DNA of 52,236 nt, taken from NCBI GenBank assembly GCA_016935365.1, contig JAFGRB010000106.1, positions 1-52,236 on the forward strand. The letters are read 5' to 3'. The position numbers and the translations under genes are program-made. Shown in pieces: positions 8,534 through 16,834 of this stretch. Below the pieces are notes generated by a model, which saw only the letters and a list, made by a program, of their open reading frames with translations, had not been told where the DNA came from and searched no databases. The DNA is from Deltaproteobacteria bacterium. GTDB taxonomy: Bacteria > Myxococcota > B64-G9. Each line of letters begins with the position of its first letter. Position 1 is the stretch's first letter.

Positions 8534-9436
8534 ATGCGCTCGTGCCCGCTCTGCGTATTGTGTGTCATCGCCGCTGCGCTCTGCGCTCCGGCTGCGCTCG
8601 CCGGCCCGCCGGCCGTGATCGACCTGCTGCCCGCGGGGACCGCGCGCGCAGGGCCGGCCGGTGAGCCCGAGCACTTCGTGGGCAAGAAGCTCTTCGACTA
8701 CATGGACGGGGGCGCCGAGGTCTTTCTGGCCTATGGCTTCGAGGATCTGGCCGTGCGCCAGTACAGGTGCAAGTGCCCCGGCGGCCAGGAGCTCAGCGTG
8801 GCGATCTACACCATGGGCGGACCGGTCGACGCATACGGCATCTGGTCGATCAATGCCCGCGGCAAGCCGGTCGTGGGCCTGGGCGGCCCGGCGGTGCTGG
8901 CGCGCAACATGCTCAGCTTCTTCAAGGGCAGATACTACGTGCGCGTCATCTGCCAGAAGCCCTCGGAAAAGGCGGACGAGGTCATGCGGGGGCTGGCCCA
9001 GGCGACGGCGGCCAGGATCGAGGGCCAGTCGGAGCTGCCCGCCGAGCTCGGGCTGCTGCCCGCGGGCGCCGTGGATGGCAGCGCGCGCTACCTGCCGAAC
9101 GCCGAGTGCGCCCGGACCTTGTGGTTCGACGGAGAGGGAGACGTCCTGCTCTCCCGCGGCGGCAAGGCCTTCTCGGCCACCTACACCGCCGGCGACTCGG
9201 ATCTCCAGTGCACCCGGGCCGTCTACCCCTCGGCCGCCGACGCGCTGGCCGCCTGCCGGGCGCTGGCCGCCAAGCTGGGGCTCGAGCCCGCTGGCGACGC
9301 CGGAGCCTGCTCGGCCGCGGGCAAGACTCCCGACGACGCCTTCGCCGCGCTGCGCGCCGAAGGCAGCGTGCTGCGCTGGGCCGGCGGGGCCGGAGACGCC
9401 CAGACGGCCGCGGCCTGGCTCTCCAAGATCGAGTGA
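8534..9436 (+). CDS. Exported DUF6599-like protein
   Basis: Protein of 300 residues starting at ATG 8534, with GAGGAGG ten bases upstream. Residues 1-23 are a signal peptide ending APAALAG. The mature part has FDYMDGGAEVFLAYGF and a GPVDAYGIWSI motif, which I associate with DUF6599-type proteins found with DUF362 genes in deltaproteobacterial genomes. No catalytic motif is recognised. It is the last gene of the 6507-9436 operon (20 bp after the second DUF362 gene), so it is likely a periplasmic partner of these proteins. A longer in-frame reading that starts at 7565 inside the neighbouring gene is not a real fusion. Confidence 0.85.
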   Translation: MRSCPLCVLCVIAAALCAPAALAGPPAVIDLLPAGTARAGPAGEPEHFVGKKLFDYMDGGAEVFLAYGFEDLAVRQYRCKCPGGQELSVAIYTMGGPVDAYGIWSINARGKPVVGLGGPAVLARNMLSFFKGRYYVRVICQKPSEKADEVMRGLAQATAARIEGQSELPAELGLLPAGAVDGSARYLPNAECARTLWFDGEGDVLLSRGGKAFSATYTAGDSDLQCTRAVYPSAADALAACRALAAKLGLEPAGDAGACSAAGKTPDDAFAALRAEGSVLRWAGGAGDAQTAAAWLSKIE

Positions 9437-9510
9437 GATGACCGGGCAAGGGGGCGGAAATTGCACCGCTGATTGGCCCCTGGTAGTCTCCTTGTGCAGG
9501 AGGGCTTCTG

Positions 9511-10698
9511 GTGCTCGGCGCGGAGCTTGAAGCGCTTCTTCTCGATCTGGAATCGGATCGGGTAGAGCGTAAGTCGGCGCTCTCGGAGCCTGACCACGTG
9601 CGGCAGGCGATCTGCGCCTTCTCCAACGACATGCCAGATCACAGGCAGCCGGGCGTGATCTTCATCGGCGCTCGTGACGACGGCTCCTGTGCGGGTCTCG
9701 AGGTATCGGACAAGCTCCTGCTCGATCTCGCAGCCATGCGAGATGACGGCCTGATTCAGCCCCTTCCGTCGATCACCGTGCAGAGGCGAAGCTTGTGCGG
9801 CTGTGACATGGCCGTGGTGCGGGTGCAGCCATCATCGGCCCCACCGGTACGCTTCAGGGGGCGGACCTGGATCCGGGTGGGACCTCGGCGGGCGATCGCG
9901 ACTGCAGAGGAGGAGCGCCGTCTCACGGAACGACGTCGAGGCAGGGATCTGCCGTTTGATCTGGCTCCCGTTCCATCGGCCGCTCTCGACGACCTCGATC
10001 TGGACTGGTTTCAGCGGACCTACCTCCCCGCCGCCGTCGATCCGGATGTGCTGTCACGAAACGACAGGACGGTTCAAGAGCAGCTTGGCGGGCTCCGATT
10101 TCTCGGGCCGGATTCCAAGCCCACGGTGCTCGGACTGCTGGTGCTGGGCGTGGATGCACGGCGTTTCGTTCCGGGTGCCTATGTCCAGTTCCTCCGCATC
10201 GCAGGCCTGGAGCTGACGGATCCGATCCAGGACCAGAAGGAGATCAGCGGCTCCATTGCGGACCAGCTCAGGCGCCTCGACGAGGTGCTGGAGTCGCACA
10301 ACAGCGTCGCGATGGATATCGGCGACTCCTCGCGTGACGTCGAACGACCCGAGTACCCTCTGCAGGCACTGCAGCAGATCGCTCGCAATGCTGTGCTCCA
10401 CCGCGCATACGACGGCACGAACGCCCCGGTGCGGCTTACCTGGTTTCAGGACCGGATCGAGATCCAGAGCCCGGGTGGTCCATTCGGCCAGGTGTCACGA
10501 GAAAACTTCGGCCAGCCCGGGATCACGGACTACCGAAACCCGCATCTCGCGGAAGCGATGAAGATCCTGGGCTATGTGCAGCGCTTCGGTGTGGGCATTG
10601 CCATCGCCCGCAGAGAGCTGGAGAAAAATACTAACCCGCCCCTGGAGTTCGAGGTGGAGCCGGCACACGTGCTGGTTCGGATCCGGAGGCGTGCATGA
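9511..10698 (+). CDS. AlbA_2 / Schlafen-like ATP-binding protein (COG2865 type)
   Basis: 395-residue protein starting at GTG 9511 behind AGGAGGG. The N-terminal part (about 10-130) is an AlbA_2/Schlafen nucleic-acid-binding domain, seen as VERKSALSEP, the acidic GARDDGSCAGLE loop and RTWIRVGPRRAIAT. The C-terminal third (from about 285) is a GHKL-like ATPase region with the N-box IARNAVLHRAYDG and a GGPFGQ loop. The stop overlaps the start of the downstream ParA-like gene by 4 bp (ATGA), so the two are translationally coupled. Such proteins are often transcription regulators or accessory defence genes. Base composition in this pair is less GC-extreme than in the flanks, which hints at acquisition. 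Function unknown. Confidence 0.85.
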   Translation: MLGAELEALLLDLESDRVERKSALSEPDHVRQAICAFSNDMPDHRQPGVIFIGARDDGSCAGLEVSDKLLLDLAAMRDDGLIQPLPSITVQRRSLCGCDMAVVRVQPSSAPPVRFRGRTWIRVGPRRAIATAEEERRLTERRRGRDLPFDLAPVPSAALDDLDLDWFQRTYLPAAVDPDVLSRNDRTVQEQLGGLRFLGPDSKPTVLGLLVLGVDARRFVPGAYVQFLRIAGLELTDPIQDQKEISGSIADQLRRLDEVLESHNSVAMDIGDSSRDVERPEYPLQALQQIARNAVLHRAYDGTNAPVRLTWFQDRIEIQSPGGPFGQVSRENFGQPGITDYRNPHLAEAMKILGYVQRFGVGIAIARRELEKNTNPPLEFEVEPAHVLVRIRRRA

Positions 10699-11729
10699 GC
10701 ATTCCCGTGGTGGCCTTCTTCAACAACAAGGGTGGCGTGGGTAAGACCTCTCTCGTCTATCACCTGAGCTGGATATACTCGGACATGGGCCGGCGTGTCC
10801 TCGCCGCCGATCTGGATCCTCAGGCCAACCTCACGGCTGCATTTCTCGACGATGACCGGCTCGAGGAGCTGTGGGGAGATGGAGTGCAGCGGATGACGGT
10901 CTTCGACGCCATCGATCCGTTGCTGCGGGGTATCGGCGACATCTCCGACGCGCACTGCGAGCCCATTGACGACAAGCTCACGCTCTTGGTGGGCGACCTG
11001 GAACTGGCCCGGTTTGAAGACGAGCTGTCGCTGCAGTGGCCCCAGGCGGCGGACGGGAAGGAGCGGGCATTTCGCGTGCTGTCCGCCTTCTGGCGTTTGA
11101 CCCAGAGAGCTGCAGAGCGGATGATGGCCGAGGTCGTCCTGCTGGACCTCGGTCCCAACCTGGGTGCCATCAATCGGGTCGCGCTGATCGCGTCGGACTA
11201 CGTCGTCATCCCCTTGGGCCCGGACCTCTTTTCTTTGCAGGGCCTCAAGAACCTGGGTCCCACACTGCGCATGTGGCGAGAGCAGTGGCACGATCGAGTC
11301 GCTCGAAACAAGGAGGCTCACCTGGACCTGCCGGCTGGCTCTATCGTCCCTCTTGGATACGTGGTGCTGCAGCATGCGACCCACCTCAACCGGCCTGTGC
11401 GGGCCTACGATCGTTGGATGAGACGCATTCCAGAGGTCTACGCCACAGAGGTGCTCGAGAAGCCCGCCCCGCCGGAGGATCTCGAGGTCAAGGACGATCC
11501 CCTGTGCTTGGGGCAGCTCAAGCACTACCGCAGTCTGATGCCCATGGCCCAGGAAGCCCGGAAGCCCATCTTTCACTTGACTACGGCGGACGGCGCGCTC
11601 GGCGCCCACGTGAAAGCGGTCATGAGCGCACGGAGGGACTTCGAGAACCTGGCTCGGGCGATTGCCACCCGATCATGGGACCAATCCACGAGAAAGCGAA
11701 AGCGTCGCCGTTCAAAACCTGCGGATTGA
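10695..11729 (+). CDS. ParA-family P-loop ATPase
   Basis: 344-residue ATPase whose deviant Walker A (NKGGVGKTS, residues 11-19) and DLDPQANLTAAF motif mark the ParA/Soj/MinD class. VVLLDLGPNLGAINR is the Walker B region. At 344 residues it is longer than Soj (about 250), with an extra insert and a very basic C-terminal tail (RKRKRRRSK) that could bind DNA. It overlaps the AlbA_2 gene by 4 bp. No ParB gene or parS-like inverted repeat is visible beside it, so a plain segregation role is unlikely. A regulatory or defence role together with its partner is an inference. Confidence 0.88.
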   Translation: MSIPVVAFFNNKGGVGKTSLVYHLSWIYSDMGRRVLAADLDPQANLTAAFLDDDRLEELWGDGVQRMTVFDAIDPLLRGIGDISDAHCEPIDDKLTLLVGDLELARFEDELSLQWPQAADGKERAFRVLSAFWRLTQRAAERMMAEVVLLDLGPNLGAINRVALIASDYVVIPLGPDLFSLQGLKNLGPTLRMWREQWHDRVARNKEAHLDLPAGSIVPLGYVVLQHATHLNRPVRAYDRWMRRIPEVYATEVLEKPAPPEDLEVKDDPLCLGQLKHYRSLMPMAQEARKPIFHLTTADGALGAHVKAVMSARRDFENLARAIATRSWDQSTRKRKRRRSKPAD

Positions 11730-11779
11730 TTCGCGAACGAGGTTGACAAGGGTACAAGCCCTGCGGCAAGTTCTGGACC

Positions 11780-12499
11780 ATGCCACATCGACGTCGACCT
11801 CTGGCTTTTCGGATCCTGCTCGCGATCGCCGTCTCGGCCCTGCTCGTCCCGATCGCGGCGGCCTACGTTCCGAGCGCGGAGTGGCTGCTCGACAAGATGG
11901 CCTACAAGCGCAGCAAGATGGGCGTGCAGCGGATGAAGATCGAGCTTCGCTGCGGTTCGGCAGAGGAGCGCCAGGACACCGAGGTCCTCTACATCCTCTC
12001 GCCGGAAAAGGTACGCCGGGAGCTGGCCGACGGCACGGTGGAGCTGTGCATCGGCGGCAGGTGCCGGCGCAAGACCAAGGGCGGCGCGGTCGAGATGCTG
12101 CCGGACTGGACCCACCTGCAGTACTACTACTTCGCCCACAACGACGCGCGCGGCCAGCGCTACCTGGCCCTGATGCGCGGGCTGGGCGTGGACATCAAGG
12201 TCGACACCCTGGCGCGGATCGCAAGCCGGATCGCGATCGTGCTCGGCGCCAAGGAGTGGGAGCGGGACCGGCCGCAGATCTGGCTGGACAAGGACCTCTT
12301 CCTCCCCCTGCGGCTGATGGCCCGCGACGGCCAGTCCCTGATCCAGATCGACTGGATCCACTGGGGCAGCCAGGCGAGCGGAGACTGGTTCCCGGGCCAG
12401 CTCGACGTCTACCGGGACGGGTCGTTGATCCGGAGCTGCAAGACCGCCGAGGTGGAGGTCAACAAGGCGATCCCGGAGGGCCTCTTCGAGCTGAAGTAG
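11780..12499 (+). CDS. Exported LolA-like / outer-membrane lipoprotein-sorting protein
   Basis: 239-residue exported protein starting at ATG 11780. The first 27 residues form a signal peptide (basic MPHRRRP, hydrophobic core, AAA cleavage). The rest resembles the LolA/LolB-like half-barrel domain of outer-membrane lipoprotein-sorting proteins, with alternating strands such as KMKIELRCGSAEE and LRLMARDGQSLIQIDW, but no decisive motif was seen. It stands alone, convergent with the CsgG-like gene (8 bp gap). A TTGACA box lies at about 11751-11756, without a good -10. Confident as a gene; moderate for the fold. Confidence 0.7.
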   Translation: MPHRRRPLAFRILLAIAVSALLVPIAAAYVPSAEWLLDKMAYKRSKMGVQRMKIELRCGSAEERQDTEVLYILSPEKVRRELADGTVELCIGGRCRRKTKGGAVEMLPDWTHLQYYYFAHNDARGQRYLALMRGLGVDIKVDTLARIASRIAIVLGAKEWERDRPQIWLDKDLFLPLRLMARDGQSLIQIDWIHWGSQASGDWFPGQLDVYRDGSLIRSCKTAEVEVNKAIPEGLFELK

Positions 12500-12507
12500 G
12501 TCGCTTT

Positions 12508-13692
12508 CTAGAACTCGTAGCCCACGTTAAGCTGGATGCTGAGGCCCAGGGCGAAGCCCTTGGAGTCCTCGCGCCGGTCGTCTGCGTGGATGCTGGCGTA
12601 GATGTCCTCGCAGGCACCGACCAGCAGGCCCAGGCGCCAGCTCTCGCTGAGCAGCATCTCGAGCAGTAGGTCCATCTCGACCGACACGAAGAGCGAGTCG
12701 ATCTCCGGCCCGTCGCCGTTGGGATGGTCCCACATCTTGCCCACGCCCACCGAGACGATGGCCACGGGCCTGAGCCAGTAGTTCAACGGCAGGGTGCCCC
12801 GGATCTCGAGCGCCCCGTCGAACCAGGTGCGCAGCCGGTCCCGGTCCGGATCGCTGCCGAAGCCGACCCGCAGCCGTGGGCCGGCGCTCAGCCAGTCGAG
12901 CAGGGTGTAGCCCAAGTAGGCCTGGACGCGGAAGCCCAGGATGAGCTTGTCGAGCTGATCCACGCCTTGTAACTGTATGCCGTCTCCCTTGGTCATGTAG
13001 GGCGGCAGCACGGCGGTGATGCCCATGCTCAGCGAGAGGGGAATGAGGCCGACCCGGCTTCCGGGCTGGATGTAGTGCTGTAGATCGTCGCTCACCCCGC
13101 CTTGCTGCTGGTAGCCGAGAGCGCCGAGGCTCTTGATCCGGGCTCCGTCGATGGACTGCAGCAGCTCGCGCATGGCGCGCGGCAGCTCCTCGAGCAACAG
13201 GTGCTCCTGGCCGGGTATCGAGCGGGTCACGCCCTTGGCCACCCGGACCTTCTCCACGTCGATGAGCTTGATGTTCATCAGGTAGGACTTGCCGAACAGG
13301 CTCAGGTTGCCCACCACGAGCCAGCGCACGCCCAGGGCGCCGCCGAGCTCGGCCATGCAGGACTCGTTGTCGCAGCCGAGCAGCTGGCGCTGCTGCTCGA
13401 AGCTCAGCGCGGAGCGGATGTCGTCCTTGCCGACCACGATGAGGTTCTCGCCCGCCTCCCGGATGAGGTTGGCGGCCGCGTCGCTGAGCGAGTCCATCTT
13501 GTCCTGCTCGAAGCCGCAGCCCTTGCAGATGAACTCCATGACCGCGACCTGGATCTTCTCCTCGGGCACGGCCTCGGCGCCTTTTGAAGCGCCGGCCTGG
13601 ACGCCATCGGCCGGGTACGGCTGCTGGCCCGCGCTCGGAAGAGCCCAGAGCCAAAGCACCGCCACCAGTGCCCATACCAGCTCGCGAGTCAT
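12508..13692 (-). CDS. CsgG/TolB-like periplasmic domain fused to predicted outer-membrane barrel
   Basis: 394-residue exported protein. The ATG at 13692 is chosen because GGAGGAG lies 5 bp upstream; a TTG five codons earlier is inferior. After a signal peptide (hydrophobic core, SAGQQ cleavage) the N-terminal half has the CsgG/FlgO-like pattern: IQVAVMEF, DKMDSLSDAAANLI, IVVGKDDIRSAL, ELGGALGVRWLVVGNLS. Four Cys (CKGCGF and CDNESC) could form disulphides. From about residue 210 alternating aromatic/hydrophobic strands end in LNVGYEF with terminal Phe, the signature of an outer-membrane beta-barrel. Similar proteins are common in myxobacteria and often lie near Ser/Thr kinases. Precise role unknown. 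Confidence 0.82.
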   Translation of the reverse strand: MTRELVWALVAVLWLWALPSAGQQPYPADGVQAGASKGAEAVPEEKIQVAVMEFICKGCGFEQDKMDSLSDAAANLIREAGENLIVVGKDDIRSALSFEQQRQLLGCDNESCMAELGGALGVRWLVVGNLSLFGKSYLMNIKLIDVEKVRVAKGVTRSIPGQEHLLLEELPRAMRELLQSIDGARIKSLGALGYQQQGGVSDDLQHYIQPGSRVGLIPLSLSMGITAVLPPYMTKGDGIQLQGVDQLDKLILGFRVQAYLGYTLLDWLSAGPRLRVGFGSDPDRDRLRTWFDGALEIRGTLPLNYWLRPVAIVSVGVGKMWDHPNGDGPEIDSLFVSVEMDLLLEMLLSESWRLGLLVGACEDIYASIHADDRREDSKGFALGLSIQLNVGYEF

Positions 13693-13855
13693 CGCGCTCC
13701 TCCGCAAGGATGGAAGGCGAGTCGGATCTTATCCCCACGGGCCCCGGCGCACAAGGAGTACGGCTCGCGGTGCAGCGGTGCTTGACTCGGCAGACAGTTT
13801 GGGGATTGTCATGTACAGAGAGGGAAGTACTATCCGCGCAGAAGGGAGGACGAGC

Positions 13856-14335
13856 ATGGGGCCGTTCGATTTCTCCGAGCCGGCGGTCATGCAGTTGATG
13901 GGAGCTTGGCTCGCCAGATCGTCCGAGCTCTTTGCCGAGCTTTACAGACCCCACAGCGGAGGGTCGGGCGACTTCTACGCCATCTCGTCGTTGTCGCAGG
14001 CCAGGGACCTGATGGCGAGGGCTCCGCGTGGCGCTGTGCTCTTCGTGCTGCGCGATGAGCAGCTGCAGATCCGGGGAGTGGTGGACGATGATCTGATCTC
14101 GCGAGCGCTGGGACATCTCGGGGACGCCGAGCCCTACCTCATCGTCGAGCCGTGCGCATACCCCGATCCCCTGGCCTTGCTCGGCGACGGCCAGAGCCAC
14201 GCCGAGCTGATAGAGGAGCTCGACGAGCTGCGCGGAGTGGAGGTGTGGCTCGGACCCGCGCTCGCCATGCCGGACGATTACTCGAAGGCGAATCCGGACG
14301 AGGGTGCGCTCATCGCGATCAAGGGCGGCTCATAG
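13856..14335 (+). CDS. Hypothetical protein, 159 aa
   Basis: Start ATG 13856 has a strong GGGAGGACG site; an upstream in-frame ATG at 13811 has none. The protein is acidic and soluble with no signal or membrane segment. Visible segments are FSEPAVMQLMGAWLARSSEL, GAVLFVLRDEQLQIRGVVDD and DPLALLGDGQSHAELIEELD, giving a mixed alpha/beta pattern; no family is recognised. Three bases separate it from the alpha/beta hydrolase gene, so they are probably co-transcribed. A TTGACT box lies at 13782-13787. Confidence 0.75.
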   Translation: MGPFDFSEPAVMQLMGAWLARSSELFAELYRPHSGGSGDFYAISSLSQARDLMARAPRGAVLFVLRDEQLQIRGVVDDDLISRALGHLGDAEPYLIVEPCAYPDPLALLGDGQSHAELIEELDELRGVEVWLGPALAMPDDYSKANPDEGALIAIKGGS

Positions 14336-14338
14336 CTG

Positions 14339-15235
14339 ATGTCGCTTTACGAGCACACATCGACCGTCCGGCTTCGAGGCGGACAGGGAGCGGGACTGGT
14401 GGGGGGATACCTGCGAGCGGCCGGTGGTCGGGGCCGACGCTTCCTGCTCCTGCACGGCAACCCGGGTAACCTGGACTCCTTCCGCGTCCTGGCACCGGCG
14501 CTGCGCACCCTGGGCGATGTGGCCTTCATCGATACGCCCGGCTTCGGGAAGAGCCCCGGCTTGCCGGGGGGCGGGCAGGCCATCGGCCTCCGCCCACTCG
14601 CGGATCTCTTCCTGGCCTTCGTCGATCGGCTCGGCCGGGAGCGGGTGATCGTCGTCGGCCACAGCCACGGCGGGGCGATCGCCCAGACCATGGCGGCCCG
14701 GTACCCCGAGCGTATCGCCGGGCTGGTGCTGCTGGCCTCGCTCGGCTACCCGGCCCACTGGAGCTACCGGCTGCTGTCTCTGCCCGGGGCGGAGACGGCC
14801 CTCGGGCTCGCCGCCCGGGCCTTTCCGCGAAGGAGCCTGCGGCCCGTGCTGGGCTGCCTCGTCTCCCAGCTCATGCGGCCTGTCTTTTCGCCCGAGCGCG
14901 TATCGAAGGCCCGCCTGGACGAGGAGCTGCATCGTCTCGTGGAGCGGCCCGAGATCCTCGTTCACATGGCCCAGCTGGCGCAGGGGCGGCCGAGCGAGAG
15001 GCTGCGAGAGCAGATCGCCGAGATCCATGCCCCCTGCCTGTTCATCCACGGGGCTTTTGACCGGCTCGTGGCGGCGAGGTACACCCGGAACCTGCACCTG
15101 GCCCGGCTGCGTTCGCAGCAGCCGTCTCGCTTCGTGCGCCTGCCGACAGCGGGTCACATGCTGCCTCTGTTTCAGGCGGCAGAAGTGGCAGTCCAGATCG
15201 GCGAGTGGCTCCCGGAGGTCGAGCGGCAGGGCTGA
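14339..15235 (+). CDS. Alpha/beta hydrolase
   Basis: 298-residue alpha/beta-hydrolase-fold enzyme. The oxyanion-hole motif HGNPGN, the nucleophile elbow GHSHGG (Ser in VVGHSHGGAIAQ), the acid in FIHGAFDRLV and the catalytic His in TAGHMLP are all present in order. The cap region (about 140-225) is Arg/Leu-rich. No signal peptide. It follows the hypothetical gene by 3 bp. The substrate cannot be deduced; epoxide, ester or lactone hydrolysis are all possible for this family. Confidence 0.92.
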   Translation: MSLYEHTSTVRLRGGQGAGLVGGYLRAAGGRGRRFLLLHGNPGNLDSFRVLAPALRTLGDVAFIDTPGFGKSPGLPGGGQAIGLRPLADLFLAFVDRLGRERVIVVGHSHGGAIAQTMAARYPERIAGLVLLASLGYPAHWSYRLLSLPGAETALGLAARAFPRRSLRPVLGCLVSQLMRPVFSPERVSKARLDEELHRLVERPEILVHMAQLAQGRPSERLREQIAEIHAPCLFIHGAFDRLVAARYTRNLHLARLRSQQPSRFVRLPTAGHMLPLFQAAEVAVQIGEWLPEVERQG

Positions 15236-15248
15236 GGGCCGGCTGCAT

Positions 15249-15286
15249 AAAAAGCAAGCCCCGTCCCGGCATTGCCGAGACGGGGC
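15249..15286 (-). terminator. Rho-independent terminator of the Cys-rich lipoprotein gene
   Basis: Stem GCCCCGTC / GACGGGGC (15258-15265 with 15279-15286) plus an inner CGGC/GCCG pairing. Read on the minus strand it is followed by TTGCTTTTT, a terminator tract. It lies 22 bp beyond the stop of the minus-strand lipoprotein gene, and in the plus direction just behind the hydrolase stop, where it has no U-tract. Confidence 0.8.
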
Positions 15287-15307
15287 TCGGGCCAGGAGGG
15301 GGCCGGA

Positions 15308-16630
15308 TTACTGGCAGCGGCCTGCGACGCAGGTCATTCCAGGGTCGCAGTCGGAGTCGCAGGCGCAGGCCAGAGGGTCAAAGCAGTAGCCGTCGGTACA
15401 GATCTCGCCCGGCTGGCACTCGGCATCCTCGCAGCACGGCACGCGGCAGAAGCCGTTGACGCACTCCTCGCCGGGCTGGCAGTCCGAGTTGAACCGGCAC
15501 TCGGGCGGGATCTCCGAGATCGCGCGGCAGACGCCGCAGTCGCAGAACTCGTCCGGGCCGCAGTCCTCGTCGCTGTCGCAGACGAGGCGGCACAGGGCGT
15601 CGACGCAGATCTGGCCCGGCTCGCAGTCGCTGTCCCGCAGGCACTCGGGATCGGGATGCGGCCGGTCCACACAGATGAAGTCCTGGCAGATCTGGTCCGG
15701 CGGGCAGTCCGCATCACCGCCGCACAGGATGGCGCACCGCCCGTCGATGCAGACCTCGGGCTCCTCGCAGTCGGCCGAGCTGGTGCAGGAGTCGTCGGGG
15801 CCGGGCACGCAGACGTGGTTCTCGCAGACCTGGCCGTCGGGGCAGTCGGAGTTCATCTGGCACAGCTGCTGGCACTGCCCGTCCAGGCAGACCATCGATC
15901 CCGGGCAGTCCGCCGAGCTCTCGCACTCGGTGGGCGGCAGCTCCTCGGGCTTGCAGGTGCCGTGGTCGCAGATCTCCCCTTCCGCGCAGTCGGCGTGAGA
16001 GGCGCAGCCGGACGGCACGCACGCGCCACCATGACAGGCTTGGCCTTCGGGACAGTCCTCGTCTGCGAGGCACTCGACCTGCACGCAGGAGCCCTGGACG
16101 CAGATGGCCAGGCCCTCGCAGTCGGCATCCGTCTCGCACTCAGGACCGCTGCCCGTACATACGTTGGATTCGCAGCTCTCGCCCACGGCGCAGTCCGAGT
16201 CCGTCCAGCACTCCACGCCCTCGACCACCCAGCAGCCGTTGCAGTCGCACTCGTAGCAGCCGGCCGCGTCGCAGTAGTAGTCGGTGCAGTTCCAGATGGG
16301 CGTGCACTGACCGCCGACGCACTGCTCGCCCTCGTAGCAGTCCGCATCCGTCCGGCAGCCGGGCTGGCAGTATCCCTGCTCGCAGATCTCGCCGAAGTAG
16401 CAGTCGGTGTCGGAGTAGCACTCCAGGTAGTCGTCGACCGACCAGCAGCTGTAGCAGTCGCACTCGTAGCAGCCGTAGTCGTCGCAGTAGTAGTCGTAGC
16501 AGTCGTCCCAGTAGCAGTCCTCGCCGCAGTCCTCGTAGCAATCGTCGTCCAGACAGAAGGGACAGCCACCCACGGACAGGGCCAGGGCCAGCACGAGCCC
16601 CAGGTGCATCGTCTTTGCTAGCGATTTCAT
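15308..16630 (-). CDS. Cys-rich repeat lipoprotein
   Basis: 440-residue lipoprotein starting at ATG 16630 behind GGAGGAACGGAAGG. The lipobox is LSVGGC, with the lipidated Cys near residue 23. The first ~120 mature residues are extraordinarily rich in Cys, Tyr and Asp, with DDYGCYECDCYSCW and later DAAGCYECDCNGCW as an internal duplication. The rest consists of about ten tandem units of roughly 25-35 residues of the form xSDCxxGxxCxxGxC (for example NSDCPDGQVCENHVC), the repeat abundant in myxobacterial surface proteins and similar to Dickkopf/EB-type modules. Probably an extracellular, disulphide-rigidified surface protein. An open frame on the opposite strand is an artefact of GC skew. Confidence 0.9.
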   Translation of the reverse strand: MKSLAKTMHLGLVLALALSVGGCPFCLDDDCYEDCGEDCYWDDCYDYYCDDYGCYECDCYSCWSVDDYLECYSDTDCYFGEICEQGYCQPGCRTDADCYEGEQCVGGQCTPIWNCTDYYCDAAGCYECDCNGCWVVEGVECWTDSDCAVGESCESNVCTGSGPECETDADCEGLAICVQGSCVQVECLADEDCPEGQACHGGACVPSGCASHADCAEGEICDHGTCKPEELPPTECESSADCPGSMVCLDGQCQQLCQMNSDCPDGQVCENHVCVPGPDDSCTSSADCEEPEVCIDGRCAILCGGDADCPPDQICQDFICVDRPHPDPECLRDSDCEPGQICVDALCRLVCDSDEDCGPDEFCDCGVCRAISEIPPECRFNSDCQPGEECVNGFCRVPCCEDAECQPGEICTDGYCFDPLACACDSDCDPGMTCVAGRCQ

Positions 16631-16778
16631 CCTTCCGTTCCTCCTGGTTCGCCCCACGGGAGGGGGCGTGATCCGCATTCGAATGCCCGGCGTAAATGCA
16701 CGAGCTGTGCCACGCGGGAGCTCGTCATGAAATGCTACCATAAACCGGCAAGTTGGCCCAGGGGCATTCAAAGCGAGA

Positions 16779-16803
16779 TCAGGCAAGCCGGCTGCTTGCC
16801 TGA
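16779..16803. repeat. Perfect inverted repeat, possible operator
   Basis: Arms TCAGGCAAGC and GCTTGCCTGA (10 bp each, perfect) around a 5-nt centre. No U-tract follows on either strand, so a terminator is unlikely. It sits 31 bp upstream of a good promoter and in the divergent region between the Cys-rich lipoprotein and PH-like genes, as expected for a regulator-binding site. A second shorter repeat (CGATCG...CGATCG) follows near 16809-16826. Confidence 0.55.
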
Positions 16804-16834
16804 CATTTCGATCGCTCCCCGATCGGCGAGCTGC

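Noticed and set aside
7565-9436. A 623-residue reading frame joining the region of the second DUF362 gene to the DUF6599-like gene
   Set aside because: The N-terminal 320 residues are out of frame with the DUF362 motifs; the true gene starts at 8534 behind GAGGAGG.
10695-11729. Plasmid or chromosome partition (ParA/ParB) locus
   Set aside because: No ParB-like gene or parS repeat is adjacent; the partner is an AlbA_2 protein.
15272-16621. 449-residue plus-strand open frame across the Cys-rich lipoprotein
   Set aside because: Low-complexity Ala/Val sequence without domains; the minus-strand reading has a signal, lipobox and regular Cys repeats.
16779-16803. Terminator hairpin at the palindrome
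   Set aside because: No T-run on either strand and a promoter follows, so an operator is more likely.
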